64,000 nucleotides of DNA from Rhodococcus pseudokoreensis (GCF_017068395.1 NZ_CP070619.1:6200001-6264000); one strand, 5' to 3'. Counted from the stretch's first letter, positions 17,861 to 27,787 are shown. The notes: a model not told the origin generated them from the sequence alone. Numbers and translations are program-made.

Positions 17861-19339
17861 ATGTCACCAGCGACCACCGTGGAACCGTGCGATTTCGTCG
17901 TGTTCGGCGGCACCGGCGACCTGGCGGTTCGTAAGCTGCTTCCCGCGCTCTACCTGCGCGACAGGGACGGTCAGCTGCCCGCCGAAACCCGCGTGATCGG
18001 TGCCTCGCGAGCCGGTCTCGACACCGACGGCTACCGCGACAAGGTGCGAGGAGAACTCGCGCGGTTCGTCTCCGGCGATCAGCTGGATTCGGACACCTGT
18101 GAGCGATTTCTCAATCGCCTCGAATACGTCACCGTCGACGTCGCGGACTCGGCGGACTGGGCGGGCCTGCAGGACTGTCTCGTCGACCGGGAAGGTGCCA
18201 TCCGGGTCTTCTACCTGGCGTGCGCCCCCGGCCTGTTCGGGCCGATCTGCGAGAACCTCGCCCTGAACGGTCTCGCCGACGCGCAGTCCCGCGTCGTGCT
18301 GGAGAAGCCCATCGGCCACGACCTCGCCTCGGCCCGCGCCGTCAACGACGCGGTCGGCGCAGTGTTCGAGGAATCGCAGATCTTCCGCATCGACCACTAC
18401 CTCGGCAAGGAGAGCGTCCAGAACCTGCTGGTCACTCGATTCGCCAACACGTTCCTCGAACCGCTGTGGAACTCCTCGTCGATCGACCACGTGCAGATCA
18501 ACGTTGCCGAGTCGCTCGGAGTGGGCAGCCGCGGCGGCTACTACGAGTCGGCGGGCGCGCTGCGCGACATGCTGCAGAACCACCTGCTGCAGATGCTCTG
18601 CCTCGTCGCGATGGAGCCGCCCACCTACGTCGACCGCGAGACCGTGCGCGACGAGAAGCTGAAGGTGCTCCAGGCCCTCAAGCCGATGAGCCCGCAGGAC
18701 GTCGAACGCTGCACGGTCGCAGGCCAGTACGGCCCCGGGCTCGCCGACGGCAAGGCCGTCCCCGGATACCAGGACGACGTCGAGAACCCGGACAGCACCA
18801 CCGAGACGTTCATCGCCGTCAAGGCCGAGATCCAGAACTGGCGGTGGGCCGGCGTGCCGTTCTACCTGCGCACCGGCAAGCGCATGGACCGGCGCTGCTC
18901 GGAGATCGTCGTGCAGTTCAAGCCCGTCCCGCACCCCATGTTCCCGGGCAGCGAGGGTCACAGCGAACCCAACCGCCTGGTCATCCAGTTGCAGCCCCAC
19001 GAGGGCATGCGGCTGCACATGACGGCGAAGGAACCCGGCCCCGGCGGTATCCGCCTCAAGCCGGTGTCGCTGGACCTCAACTACATCGAAACGTTCAAGC
19101 GTCCGTCGCCCGACGCCTACGAGCGGCTGCTGATGGACGTGGTCCGGGGCAACCCGACCCTGTTCATGCGCCGCGACGAGGTGGAGGCCGCCTGGGAGTG
19201 GGTCGAGCAGATCCTCGTCGGGTGGCAGAAGTCCGAGCGCGCACCGCGGCGGTACCCGGCCGGCACCAACGGACCCACCGACGCGACCACCCTGATCGAG
19301 CGCGACGGCCGCGCCTGGCACGAAGGAGTTACCGCATGA
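17861..19339 (+). CDS. zwf: Glucose-6-phosphate 1-dehydrogenase
   Basis: A 492-residue enzyme that oxidises glucose 6-phosphate to 6-phosphogluconolactone with NADP. The dinucleotide motif [11 protein letters not shown] is at residues 16-26, and the substrate signature RIDHYLGKE is intact. The ATG at 17861 follows GAGGGAGA; the ATG at 17856 is out of frame. Its stop overlaps the edd start (ATGA). Being coupled to edd and eda rather than to pentose phosphate genes suggests a dedicated role in the Entner-Doudoroff route; another zwf for the pentose pathway may lie elsewhere. No pgl lactonase gene lies in the window. Confidence 0.95.
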   Translation: MSPATTVEPCDFVVFGGTGDLAVRKLLPALYLRDRDGQLPAETRVIGASRAGLDTDGYRDKVRGELARFVSGDQLDSDTCERFLNRLEYVTVDVADSADWAGLQDCLVDREGAIRVFYLACAPGLFGPICENLALNGLADAQSRVVLEKPIGHDLASARAVNDAVGAVFEESQIFRIDHYLGKESVQNLLVTRFANTFLEPLWNSSSIDHVQINVAESLGVGSRGGYYESAGALRDMLQNHLLQMLCLVAMEPPTYVDRETVRDEKLKVLQALKPMSPQDVERCTVAGQYGPGLADGKAVPGYQDDVENPDSTTETFIAVKAEIQNWRWAGVPFYLRTGKRMDRRCSEIVVQFKPVPHPMFPGSEGHSEPNRLVIQLQPHEGMRLHMTAKEPGPGGIRLKPVSLDLNYIETFKRPSPDAYERLLMDVVRGNPTLFMRRDEVEAAWEWVEQILVGWQKSERAPRRYPAGTNGPTDATTLIERDGRAWHEGVTA

Positions 19340-21189
19340 CCGACGCGCCCACACCCACCGCCGACGTACACCCCGTCCTCGCCGCCGTCACCGAACGCAT
19401 CATCGAGCGCAGCAGGCCCGAGCGCACGGTCTACCTCGACCGCATCCGGCAGGCCGCCGACCGCGGTCCGGCACGCGGCAAGCTGGCCTGCGCGAACCTG
19501 GCGCACGGCTTCGCGGCGTCCGGCCCGGCCGACAAGAAGGCGCTGCGCGCCTTCGTCAAGCCCAACATCGCGATCGTCTCGTCGTACAACGACATGCTGT
19601 CGGCGCACCAGCCGTTCGAGCACTTCCCCCGGCAGCTGAAGGCCGCGGTCATGGAGGCAGGCGGCATCGCCCAGTTCGCCGGCGGCGTCCCCGCCATGTG
19701 TGACGGCATCACCCAGGGCCGCGACGGAATGCAGTTGTCGCTGTTCAGCCGCGACGTCATCGCGATGGCGACGGCGATCGGCCTGTCCCACGACATGTTC
19801 GACGGCGCCCTCATGCTCGGTGTGTGCGACAAGATCGTGCCCGGAATGCTGATCGGCGCACTCGGATTCGGTCACCTGCCGACGATCTTCGTGCCCGCCG
19901 GGCCGATGACGTCCGGTCTGCCCAACAACGAGAAGTCCCGCGTCCGCCAGCTGTACGCGGAGGGCAAGGCCGACCGCGAGCAACTGCTCGACGCCGAGGC
20001 CGCGTCCTACCACGGTGTCGGCACCTGCACGTTCTTCGGCACGGCCAACTCCAACCAGCTGCTCATGGAGGTCATGGGCCTGCACCTGCCCGGATCGAGC
20101 TTCGTGAACCCGGGCACCCCGCTGCGGGAAGCCCTCACCTGGGAGGCGGGAAAGCGCGTCACCGGTCTCACCTCGCTCGGCGACGACTACACACCGGTCG
20201 GTGAGGTCGTGGACGAGAAGGCCGTGGTCAACGGTTGCGTCGCACTGCTCGCGACCGGCGGTTCGACCAACCACACGATGCACCTCGTGGCGATCGCCCG
20301 CGCCGCAGGCATCACCCTCACATGGGACGACCTGTCGGAACTGTCCGCGGTGGTGCCGCTGCTCGCCCGGATCTACCCCAACGGCTCGGCGGACGTAAAC
20401 CACTTCCACGCGGCGGGCGGCCTCGGCTACGTCGTGTCGTCGATGCTGGACGCGGGACTGTTGCACGAGGACGTGAAGACCGTCGTCGGCGCCGGGCTCC
20501 GCCGGTACACCGAGGAGCCGAAGCTGTCCGGCGAGGGCGTCGAATGGCAGCCGGGCACCCGAATCAGCCTGGACACCAGCGTGTTGCGCGGACCGGAAGA
20601 TCCGTTCGACGTCAACGGCGGTCTGAAGATGCTGACCGGAAACCTGGGTTCGTGCGTGATGAAGACGTCGGCGGTCCACCCGGACCACCGTGTGGTGACG
20701 GCCCCGGCCCGGGTGTTCGACGATCAGCTCGACTTCCTCGCCGCGTTCGAGGCGGGCACGCTGACCGGCGATTTCGTGGCCGTGCTCCGGTACCAGGGGC
20801 CGCGCGCCAACGGCATGCCCGAATTGCACAAGCTCACACCGGTACTCGGTGTGCTGCAGGACCAGGGCCGCAAGGTCGCACTGGTCACCGACGGCCGGAT
20901 GTCCGGCGCGTCCGGGAAGGTGCCCGCGGCCATCCACCTCACCCCCGAGGCGGCGGCCGACGGACCGCTCGCGCGGGTGCGTGACGGCGACGTCCTCACC
21001 GTCGATGCCGTGACCGGATCCGTGAACGTGCACCTGAGCGACGAAGAACTGGCCGCCCGCCCAGCGACCGGTCGTGCGCCGGGCGCCGACGAATGGGTCG
21101 GCACGGGCCGCGAACTCTTCGCCGGCCTGCGTGCCGCTGTCGGACCGGCGACCCAGGGCGCCAGCGTTTTCCACCCCCAACCCGTCTAA
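19336..21189 (+). CDS. edd: 6-phosphogluconate dehydratase
   Basis: A 617-residue member of the IlvD/Edd family, which dehydrates 6-phosphogluconate to 2-keto-3-deoxy-6-phosphogluconate and uses an iron-sulfur cluster. Segments typical of Edd include [68 protein letters not shown] and [19 protein letters not shown]. The length separates it from the shorter IlvD. It is translationally coupled to zwf and lies 10 bases before eda. Confidence 0.95.
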   Translation: MTDAPTPTADVHPVLAAVTERIIERSRPERTVYLDRIRQAADRGPARGKLACANLAHGFAASGPADKKALRAFVKPNIAIVSSYNDMLSAHQPFEHFPRQLKAAVMEAGGIAQFAGGVPAMCDGITQGRDGMQLSLFSRDVIAMATAIGLSHDMFDGALMLGVCDKIVPGMLIGALGFGHLPTIFVPAGPMTSGLPNNEKSRVRQLYAEGKADREQLLDAEAASYHGVGTCTFFGTANSNQLLMEVMGLHLPGSSFVNPGTPLREALTWEAGKRVTGLTSLGDDYTPVGEVVDEKAVVNGCVALLATGGSTNHTMHLVAIARAAGITLTWDDLSELSAVVPLLARIYPNGSADVNHFHAAGGLGYVVSSMLDAGLLHEDVKTVVGAGLRRYTEEPKLSGEGVEWQPGTRISLDTSVLRGPEDPFDVNGGLKMLTGNLGSCVMKTSAVHPDHRVVTAPARVFDDQLDFLAAFEAGTLTGDFVAVLRYQGPRANGMPELHKLTPVLGVLQDQGRKVALVTDGRMSGASGKVPAAIHLTPEAAADGPLARVRDGDVLTVDAVTGSVNVHLSDEELAARPATGRAPGADEWVGTGRELFAGLRAAVGPATQGASVFHPQPV

Positions 21190-21199
21190 GGAGTATTCA

Positions 21200-21826
21200 G
21201 TGACGAACAGCCCCTCCCTCCTCGACCGCGTCCCGGTCATCCCCGTCGTCGTCGTCGACGACCTCGGCGACGCGGTGCCGGTGGCCCGCGCGCTGGTGGC
21301 CGGCGGCATCCCGATGATCGAACTGACCCTGCGGACTCCGTGCGCCCTCGACGCCATCAAGGCGATCGCGACCGAGGTGCCGGAGATCTGCGTCGGCGCG
21401 GGCACGATCGTGGAACCGGTGCAGGCGGCGCAGGCGGCCGACGCGGGAGCGCAGTTCCTGGTCTCGCCGGGCAGCACCGAAACCCTGCTGAAGGCGATGA
21501 CGGACACCGGACTGCCGCACCTCCCGGGCGCGGCGACCGTCTCCGAGGTGCTGTTCCTGCTCGAGCACGGCTACCGCGAACTCAAGTTCTTCCCCGCCGA
21601 GGCGTCGGGCGGCGCGAAGTTCCTCGGCTCGATCCACTCACCCGTTCCGGCGGCCCGGTTCTGTCCCACCGGCGGTATCTCCACGTCGAACGTCGGCGAC
21701 TACCTGTCGCTGCCCAACGTCGGCTGCGTCGGCGGATCCTGGCTCACGCCCGCCGACGCCGTGAAGCAGCAGGACTGGGACCGCATCAGCGGACTCGCAC
21801 GTGAGGCGGCGGCACTCGCCCGGTAG
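21200..21826 (+). CDS. eda: 2-keto-3-deoxy-6-phosphogluconate aldolase
   Basis: A 208-residue class I aldolase that splits KDPG into pyruvate and glyceraldehyde 3-phosphate. The Schiff-base lysine is K129 in ELKFFPAE, with E41 and R45 in IELTLRTP. GAGTI and FCPTGGIS are further family segments. The GTG start at 21200 follows AAGGAG at good spacing. With zwf and edd it completes a functional Entner-Doudoroff module in one operon. Confidence 0.95.
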   Translation: MTNSPSLLDRVPVIPVVVVDDLGDAVPVARALVAGGIPMIELTLRTPCALDAIKAIATEVPEICVGAGTIVEPVQAAQAADAGAQFLVSPGSTETLLKAMTDTGLPHLPGAATVSEVLFLLEHGYRELKFFPAEASGGAKFLGSIHSPVPAARFCPTGGISTSNVGDYLSLPNVGCVGGSWLTPADAVKQQDWDRISGLAREAAALAR

Positions 21827-21854
21827 CGCGTGAAGCGGCGCGGTACGGTGAATC

Positions 21855-23033
21855 GTGCGCGACAGTGACAACGGTGATTCCCAGCGGCCGGGTTCTCAGT
21901 CCTCGCTGAAATCCGCCAACCAGCACCGTGTGGTCCGCGCGCTCCAGACGTCGGGTGAGCTCACCCAGGCGGAGATCGCGCGTCGCACCGGATTGGCCCC
22001 CGCCACCGTCTCCAACATGGTCAAGGAATTGACCGCGGCCGGGATGGTCGCCGTGCCCGGCGGCGACCATCCCGGTCAGCGCGGCCGGGCGGTCCGGCTG
22101 ACCCGCCGGATGGGCCTCGCGGTCGGGATCGACTTCGGGCACCGCCATCTCACCGTCGCCGTCGCCGACATGGCACACGAGGTGCTCGCCGAGGAGCGCG
22201 TCGAACTCGGTGCGGGTCACCGCGCGGAGGACGGCGTGGTGCAGGCGGGCGCCCTTCTCGACGCGGCCCTCGATCGACTCGGCTGCGACCGCACCTCAGT
22301 CCTCGCGGTCGGCATGGGTCTGCCCGCGCCGCTCGAGACGGACACGGGCGAGGTCGGCGGACCGTCCATCCTCCCCGGCTGGGTGGGTGTCGACGCGGCC
22401 GCCATCGCGTCGGAGTATCTCGGCACCGCCGTGCACGTCGACAACGACGCGAACCTCGGTGTGCTCGCCGAACACATGTGGGGAGCGGGCCGCGGCACCA
22501 CCGATCTCGCCTACATCAAATTGTCCGACGGTGTGGGTGCCGGCCTCGTCCTCGACGGCCGGCTGTACCGCGGAAGAGGCGGCACCGCAGGCGAAATCGG
22601 CCACCTGACCCTCGACGAGTTCGGGCAGGTGTGCCGCTGCGGCAACCGCGGCTGCCTCGAGACCCTCGTCGCCTCGCACGTCGTGATCGGGCTGCTCGCC
22701 CCGAGTCGCGGTCCCGATCTGAGCATCGCCGACATCGTCGCGATGGCCGAGGGCGGCGACGCCGCCTGCATCCGGGTACTCGCCGACACCGGCCGGCACG
22801 TGGGTGTCGCGGCAGCGAGCCTGTGCAACCTCGTCAATCCCGAACGTCTCGTCATCGGCGGCGAACTCGCGCTGGCCGGCGAACTGCTCCTCGGGCCGAT
22901 GCGTGAGGTCGTCGGCCGTTATGCGGTGCCCAGTGCGGTCCGCTCCCTGGACATCCGCGTCGCCGAACTCGGCCCCCGCGCTCAGGTGCTCGGCGCCGTC
23001 GCGCTGGGTCTCCGATCCGCGCTTCCCGCCTGA
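21855..23033 (+). CDS. ROK-family transcriptional regulator
   Basis: A 392-residue regulator, again with an N-terminal winged helix (LTQAEIARRTGLAPATVSNMVKEL, about residues 36-60) and a ROK domain with GEIGH and CRCGNRGC. The start is a GTG at 21855, 28 bases past eda, so it may be cotranscribed with zwf-edd-eda. It stands directly upstream of the sugar transporter at 23261, which it may control. It resembles the ROK protein at 16522 only at family level. The inducing sugar is unknown. Confidence 0.87.
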   Translation: MRDSDNGDSQRPGSQSSLKSANQHRVVRALQTSGELTQAEIARRTGLAPATVSNMVKELTAAGMVAVPGGDHPGQRGRAVRLTRRMGLAVGIDFGHRHLTVAVADMAHEVLAEERVELGAGHRAEDGVVQAGALLDAALDRLGCDRTSVLAVGMGLPAPLETDTGEVGGPSILPGWVGVDAAAIASEYLGTAVHVDNDANLGVLAEHMWGAGRGTTDLAYIKLSDGVGAGLVLDGRLYRGRGGTAGEIGHLTLDEFGQVCRCGNRGCLETLVASHVVIGLLAPSRGPDLSIADIVAMAEGGDAACIRVLADTGRHVGVAAASLCNLVNPERLVIGGELALAGELLLGPMREVVGRYAVPSAVRSLDIRVAELGPRAQVLGAVALGLRSALPA

Positions 23034-23098
23034 CCGTTCGCCGCTGAATTCCCGCTCCAGGTCAGGGGCTGAGTCCTGCGCTCGACGCGATACTTGTG

Positions 23099-23110
23099 TT
23101 CATTAGTGAA
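23099..23110. promoter_or_regulatory. AT-rich inverted repeat upstream of the sugar transporter
   Basis: TTCATTAGTGAA is palindromic at 10 of 12 positions and lies in an AT-rich patch (23095-23165) unlike the flanking DNA. It could be the operator of one of the ROK regulators. No binding data are available, so this is a proposal. Confidence 0.3.
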
Positions 23111-23260
23111 TATAAATCGGACAAATACGCCTTCATATGTTCATGTCTTGACGATTCGTGGTTTCGTTGCCTACTGTGTTCCACACCACAACGATTGCGC
23201 ACTCTGCGCAGGCCTCGGCCCGATCCGAGTCTCGATCACCCCTTGCTCACGAGGAGTCCC

Positions 23261-24712
23261 ATGACTGAACACGTCCTGTTGCCCGGCGCGGAAGCGCCCG
23301 GTGACACCGCAGAGGGCACTTCGGTTCCCGTCCGGATCGCGGCCGTCGCCGCACTCGGCGGCCTACTGTTCGGCTACGACAGCGCAGTGATCAACGGCGC
23401 CGTGTCGGCGATCGAGGGCAAGTTCCAGGTCGAGTCCGCACTCCTCGGATTCGCGATCGCCTCGGCACTGCTCGGTGCCGCGGCGGGAGCGATGCTGGCC
23501 GGGCGGATCGCCGACCGGTACGGACGCCTCGTCACCATGCGGGCCGCCGCGGTGATGTTCCTGCTGAGCGCCATCGGCACCGGATTCGCGGCCAATGTCG
23601 AGATGCTGGTGACGTTCCGGATCGTCGGCGGCATCGGTGTGGGTCTGGCCTCGGTCATCGCACCCGCCTACATCGCCGAGATCTCGCCCGCCCGGGTGCG
23701 TGGACGTCTCGGATCGCTGCAGCAACTCGCGATCGTCACCGGCATCTTCGTCTCGCTCCTGGTCGACTACGCCCTCGCCGCGCTCGCCGGCGGATCGCAG
23801 GAAGAACTGTGGTTCGGGCTCGAGGCCTGGCGCTGGATGTTCCTCGCGATGTGTGTGCCCGCGCTGGCCTACGGTCTGCTGTCGCTGACGATTCCCGAAT
23901 CCCCCCGCTACCTGATCGCTCAGGGACGCATCGCCGAGGCCCGCGGCATCCTCGCGGTTCTGCTCGGCGAGAAGGGCCTCGACCTCAAGATCGAGAGCAT
24001 CCGTTCGACGCTGGCCCGCGAGACGCAGCCGTCGATCCGCGATCTGAAGGGCTCCGCGTTCGGCCTGATGCCGATCGTGTGGATCGGTATCGGACTCTCG
24101 GTTTTCCAGCAGTTCGTCGGCATCAACGTGATCTTCTACTACTCGAGCGTCCTGTGGCAGGCCGTCGGCTTCGACGAGGGCAGCTCCCTGAAGATCACGG
24201 TCATCACGTCCGTGGTCAACATCGCCACCACCCTCATCGCCATCGCCTACATCGACCGGGTGGGCCGTCGACCGTTGCTCATCATCGGCTCCGCCGGCAT
24301 GGCCGTGACGCTCGCGACCATGGCGTTCATCTTCGGAACCGCCTCCACGACCGTCGTGAACGGTGTCACGACTCCGCAGCTCACCGGGCTGCAGGGCCCG
24401 ATCGCGCTCGTCGCCGCCAACCTCTTCGTGGTCGCCTTCGGAATGTCGTGGGGCCCGGTCGTGTGGGTCTTGCTCGGCGAGGCGTTCCCCAACCGCATCC
24501 GGGCCGCCGCGCTGTCGCTCGCCGCGGGTGCCCAGTGGGCGGCGAACTGGCTGATCACCGTGACGTTCCCGTCCATGAAGGACTTCTCGCTCGGAATCTC
24601 CTACGGCTTCTACGCCGTCTGCGCGGTGCTGTCGCTCGTCTTCGTGCTGCGCTGGGTCAAGGAGACGAAGGGCGTGGAACTCGAAGCCATGCACTCCGAT
24701 TCGGTCGTGTAG
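23261..24712 (+). CDS. Sugar:proton symporter, MFS sugar-porter family
   Basis: A 483-residue twelve-helix transporter with the sugar-porter signatures: GGLLFGYDSAVINGA in helix 1, GRIADRYGR after helix 2, RVRGRLGSLQQ after helix 4, PESPRYLI after helix 6, QQFVGINVIFYYSS in helix 7 and DRVGRRPLL later. The family takes up hexoses; glucose is the best guess given the adjacent Entner-Doudoroff genes, but fructose or others cannot be excluded. The ATG at 23261 follows GAGGAG. It ends just before a strong hairpin shared with the convergent GntR gene. Confidence 0.88.
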   Translation: MTEHVLLPGAEAPGDTAEGTSVPVRIAAVAALGGLLFGYDSAVINGAVSAIEGKFQVESALLGFAIASALLGAAAGAMLAGRIADRYGRLVTMRAAAVMFLLSAIGTGFAANVEMLVTFRIVGGIGVGLASVIAPAYIAEISPARVRGRLGSLQQLAIVTGIFVSLLVDYALAALAGGSQEELWFGLEAWRWMFLAMCVPALAYGLLSLTIPESPRYLIAQGRIAEARGILAVLLGEKGLDLKIESIRSTLARETQPSIRDLKGSAFGLMPIVWIGIGLSVFQQFVGINVIFYYSSVLWQAVGFDEGSSLKITVITSVVNIATTLIAIAYIDRVGRRPLLIIGSAGMAVTLATMAFIFGTASTTVVNGVTTPQLTGLQGPIALVAANLFVVAFGMSWGPVVWVLLGEAFPNRIRAAALSLAAGAQWAANWLITVTFPSMKDFSLGISYGFYAVCAVLSLVFVLRWVKETKGVELEAMHSDSVV

Positions 24713-24733
24713 ACCCTGCTGCGCTACGACGAC

Positions 24734-24763
24734 GACACCCGCGAGATCTCACTCGCGGGTGTC
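24734..24763. terminator. Bidirectional hairpin between the sugar transporter and the GntR gene
   Basis: A perfect 12-base stem, GACACCCGCGAG with its complement, and a 6-base loop. It lies 21 bases after the transporter stop and covers the last codons of the convergent regulator gene, so it is a terminator for the plus strand and overlaps coding sequence on the minus strand. Confidence 0.75.
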
Positions 24764-25480
24764 TTCGTCGTCCTTCATCTGCTCGACGGCGGTCGCGGAT
24801 TCGCTCACGATCGCGCGCATGGCCGCCTCCGCCGCGTCCGCGTCGCCCATCTGGATGGACGACGCCACCACGCCGTGCAGGCGGATCGCTTCGGTCTCCG
24901 CGACGTGCGGCATCAGTGAGTGCCGGGTGCGGCCCTCCAATACCTCCACGACGATCTGCGACATCGCACGCAGCAGGGGATTTCCCGACGCGGTCAGCAG
25001 GGTGCGGTGAAAGTCGGAATCGTGGGCCAGGTACGCGTCCGTGTCTGCCGCACGGGACGTCGACGACATTCCGATCACGGCCGCCGTGAGCGCCCCGCAC
25101 TGCTCCGGCGTCGCCCGTGTCGCCGCGAGACGTGCAGCGAGCGGTTCGATGCCCGACCGCAGTTCGCTCAGGCTCGACAGCTGTTCGAACCGCTGCGGTC
25201 CGGCGAGCTTCCAGCGAATCACGCTCGGATCCAGAGAATTCCAGTGCTCCTCGCCGAGGACGGTGATCCCCACGCGGCGACGAACGGCCAGGAGTCCGAG
25301 GGATTCGAGAACCCGGACCACCTCGCGGACGACGGTGCGGGAGACGGAGTACTGGGTGACCACGTCGTCGGCGGAGATGCGGGTGCCGGGTGCCAGGGCT
25401 CCGGCCACGATGTCGCTGCCGAGCCGGTCGAGCACCGTTTCGTGCAATTGCCGGTACTCGGCGCCCTCTGCGTTGGTCAT
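24749..25480 (-). CDS. GntR-family (FadR/FCD subgroup) regulator, probable gluconate regulator
   Basis: A 243-residue protein. Residues 10-80 are a GntR winged helix (LGSDIVAGALAPGTRISADDVVTQYSVSRTVVREVVRVLESLGLL). Residues 95-235 are an FCD effector domain with DSDFHRTLLTASGNPLL and RLHGVVASSIQMGDADAAEAAM. It is divergent from gntP-gntK, and the 167-base gap holds a perfect palindrome that fits this regulator family. The likely effector is gluconate or a phosphorylated product, inferred from neighbours. Confidence 0.87.
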   Translation of the reverse strand: MTNAEGAEYRQLHETVLDRLGSDIVAGALAPGTRISADDVVTQYSVSRTVVREVVRVLESLGLLAVRRRVGITVLGEEHWNSLDPSVIRWKLAGPQRFEQLSSLSELRSGIEPLAARLAATRATPEQCGALTAAVIGMSSTSRAADTDAYLAHDSDFHRTLLTASGNPLLRAMSQIVVEVLEGRTRHSLMPHVAETEAIRLHGVVASSIQMGDADAAEAAMRAIVSESATAVEQMKDDEDTRE

Positions 25481-25538
25481 CCGCCGATGGTCCCACGGCC
25501 AACCCTGCTGAACACACGTTGGCGCGCGATCGCACTTC

Positions 25539-25551
25539 TAAGTAGTACTTA
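25539..25551. promoter_or_regulatory. Perfect palindrome in the GntR-gntP divergent region
   Basis: TAAGTAGTACTTA, a 13-base palindrome around a central G, lies 58 bases upstream of the GntR gene start and 97 bases upstream of gntP. Its size and form fit FadR/GntR-type operators. It probably controls both genes. Confidence 0.5.
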
Positions 25552-25647
25552 TTTGAGTTCTGCCTTGAAATCATATGGTTTATGAGGCAGAGTGACCTGA
25601 GTCACGAACAACGGTCATTCCAACACCGATCTCCCTGGAGCAACAGA

Positions 25648-27042
25648 ATGAGTACCGCGTCACTACTCGCAGCGGCCGACAGCGCCGGCACCGACGCGCA
25701 GCTGATCACGGCTGCCGTCGTCGGCGTCGCCGTCATCATCGCGCTGATCACCTGGCTCAAACTCCACCCGTTCCTCGCGCTGTCGATCGGCGCCGTCGGC
25801 GTCGGCATCGGCGCAGGGCTCGGCGCCACGGACTCGGTGAAATCGTTCGTCGAGGGCTTCGGCGCCACGATGGGCAGCGTCGGAATCCTGATCGGATTCG
25901 GTGCCATGTTCGGCAAGCTGCTCGCCGATTCGGGTGGCGCCGACCGCGTCGTCGACACCCTCGTCGGGCGTGCAGGACCGCGGACGCTGCCCTGGATGAT
26001 GGCACTGGTCGGCGCGGTGATCGGCCTGCCGATGTTCTTCGAGATCGGCCTCGTTCTGCTGATGCCGGTCATCATTCTCGTCGCGCGCCGTTCGGGGCTG
26101 TCGCTGATGCGCATCGCGATCCCCACCCTCGCCGGTCTGTCGGCGATGCACGGTCTCGTTCCGCCCCACCCCGGGCCGCTGGTCGCGGTGGCGGCCCTCA
26201 ATGCGAACCTCGGACTCACCCTCGCGCTCGGCGTCGTCGTCGCGATTCCGACCGTCATCGTCGCCGGACCGCTGTTCAGCAAGCTGGCCGCACGCTGGGT
26301 GGACGTGCCCGTCCCCGAGCTCTACGTGACCGTCGAAGACAGGGAAGGCGCGGAGGTCGCCGCCGAGCGTCGCCGCCCCAGCTTCGCGGCCACCCTGTCC
26401 GCCATCCTGCTCCCGGTCGTCCTGATGCTGGGCAAGGCGATTGCCGACGTCGCCGCCGCCGACTCGGACTCGCCCGCGAAGGCACTGCTCGACTTCCTCG
26501 GAACGCCGGTCGTGGCCCTCGGACTCGCGGTGCTCGCCGGAATGCTGCTCCTCGGCCGGGGCGGTGGCATGGACCGCAACGCCATCGCGGCCTCGCTGGA
26601 GAGCTCGCTGCCCCCGATCGCCGGAATCCTCCTCATCGTCGGTGCGGGCGGCGGATTCAAGCAGGTCCTGATCGACACCGGCATCGCCGACGTGATCGCC
26701 GAAGCGATCAAGGGCAGTGCCCTTCCGGTTCTGTTCCTCGCCTGGCTCGTGGCCGTGCTGATCCGGGTCGCCACCGGATCGGCCACCGTCGCGACCGTCA
26801 CCGCGTCCGGCATCCTCGCGCCCGTCGCCGCCGAGCTGACGTCCACGCACGTCTCGCTGATGGTGCTCGCGATCGGCTCCGGCTCGCTGTTCCTGTCGCA
26901 CGTCAACGACGCGGGATTCTGGCTGGTGAAGGAATACCTCGGCGTCACGGTGGTACAGAACCTGAAGACGTGGACGGTGATGGAGTGCATCATCTCCGTC
27001 ACCGGTCTGGCCGGTGTCCTCGCGCTCAGCGTGTTCATCTAA
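25648..27042 (+). CDS. gntP: Gluconate:H+ symporter, GntP family
   Basis: A 464-residue hydrophobic protein with the GntP layout of about 12-14 membrane segments. Typical segments are GFGAMFGKLLADSGGADRV, GLPMFFEIGLVLLMPV, HGLVPPHPGPLVAV, RVATGSATVATVTASGI and SHVNDAGFWLVKEYLG. It imports gluconate, which the gluconokinase 12 bases downstream phosphorylates for the Entner-Doudoroff enzymes. The ATG at 25648 follows CTGGAG. Related aldonates are possible substrates. Confidence 0.92.
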   Translation: MSTASLLAAADSAGTDAQLITAAVVGVAVIIALITWLKLHPFLALSIGAVGVGIGAGLGATDSVKSFVEGFGATMGSVGILIGFGAMFGKLLADSGGADRVVDTLVGRAGPRTLPWMMALVGAVIGLPMFFEIGLVLLMPVIILVARRSGLSLMRIAIPTLAGLSAMHGLVPPHPGPLVAVAALNANLGLTLALGVVVAIPTVIVAGPLFSKLAARWVDVPVPELYVTVEDREGAEVAAERRRPSFAATLSAILLPVVLMLGKAIADVAAADSDSPAKALLDFLGTPVVALGLAVLAGMLLLGRGGGMDRNAIAASLESSLPPIAGILLIVGAGGGFKQVLIDTGIADVIAEAIKGSALPVLFLAWLVAVLIRVATGSATVATVTASGILAPVAAELTSTHVSLMVLAIGSGSLFLSHVNDAGFWLVKEYLGVTVVQNLKTWTVMECIISVTGLAGVLALSVFI

Positions 27043-27054
27043 AGGGGGTCGAGA

Positions 27055-27627
27055 ATGTCGAGTGAGGTTGGTGAGATGCACGTGAGTACGCGCGAACCGG
27101 TAGGACGCACGCCGCAGACCGCGGATCCCGTCCTGGTGCTGATGGGCGTGTCCGGGTCCGGGAAGTCGACGGTCGCGGGAATCATCGCCGGCGCGATGGG
27201 CTGGGACCTGCAGGAGGGCGACGCGCTGCACCCACCCGCGAATGTCGCGAAGATGGCGTCGGGGCAGCCGTTGACCGACGAGGACCGCTGGCCGTGGCTC
27301 GATCTCGTCGCGGGATGGATCCGGGACCACACCGACAACGGTCTTCCCGGGGTCATCACCTGCTCCGCGCTCAAGCGCAGCTACCGCGACGTCCTGCGGG
27401 GAGACAACGTCGTGTTCGTGCATCTCGCCGGGTCGCGCGCGCAGATCGGGGAACGGCTGACTGCCCGGCTGGACCACTTCATGCCCCCGTCGTTGCTGGA
27501 CACGCAGATCTCGACGCTCGAGCCGATCGAACCCGACGAGGACGCCATCGTGGTGGACGTGGGTGGATCGCCGACACAGGTGGCGACCGAGATCATCGCT
27601 CGGCTGGAGCAGCGGCTCGGCCGGTGA
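27055..27627 (+). CDS. gntK: Gluconokinase
   Basis: A 190-residue kinase with a P-loop GVSGSGKS at residues 31-38, followed by EGDALHPPANVAKMASGQPLTDEDRWPWL and CSALKRSYRD, all typical of GntK/IdnK. It makes 6-phosphogluconate, the substrate of Edd. The start at 27055 gives a 25-residue leader before the core; an ATG at 27076 would shorten it by seven residues and cannot be ruled out. It forms an operon with gntP and is followed by a hairpin. Confidence 0.93.
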   Translation: MSSEVGEMHVSTREPVGRTPQTADPVLVLMGVSGSGKSTVAGIIAGAMGWDLQEGDALHPPANVAKMASGQPLTDEDRWPWLDLVAGWIRDHTDNGLPGVITCSALKRSYRDVLRGDNVVFVHLAGSRAQIGERLTARLDHFMPPSLLDTQISTLEPIEPDEDAIVVDVGGSPTQVATEIIARLEQRLGR

Positions 27628-27653
27628 ACTTCCGGTAATCGGACGGAAATTCA

Positions 27654-27685
27654 GTCGAAGTCGCTCGGTAACGGGCGGCTTCGAC
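27654..27685 (+). terminator. Hairpin after gluconokinase
   Basis: An 11-base stem, GTCGAAGTCGC with GCGGCTTCGAC including one T-G wobble, and a 10-base loop. It starts 26 bases after the gntK stop. A TTACC follows but no long T-run. Confidence 0.55.
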
Positions 27686-27744
27686 TTACCGTGGCGTGAG
27701 GTCCCGGGGGATATGGGTGCGTTTCTCCCCGGATCGCCCTAGGG

Positions 27745-27762
27745 TGTCCAGTTAGCTGGACA
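27745..27762. promoter_or_regulatory. 18-base palindrome upstream of the esterase gene
   Basis: TGTCCAGTTAGCTGGACA has perfect 7-base arms around TTAG. It lies 25 bases upstream of the start at 27788, so it would overlap the promoter or leader. Such sites are usual for TetR-type repressors, but no TetR gene is adjacent; the regulator may lie elsewhere. Confidence 0.55.
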
Positions 27763-27787
27763 AGCGTCCGATACAACGGAGGGCAGT

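Noticed and set aside
19117..21507. Open frame of 796 codons antisense to edd and eda
   Set aside because: The plus-strand proteins are clear Edd and Eda; the antisense translation shows no fold and reflects third-position GC bias.
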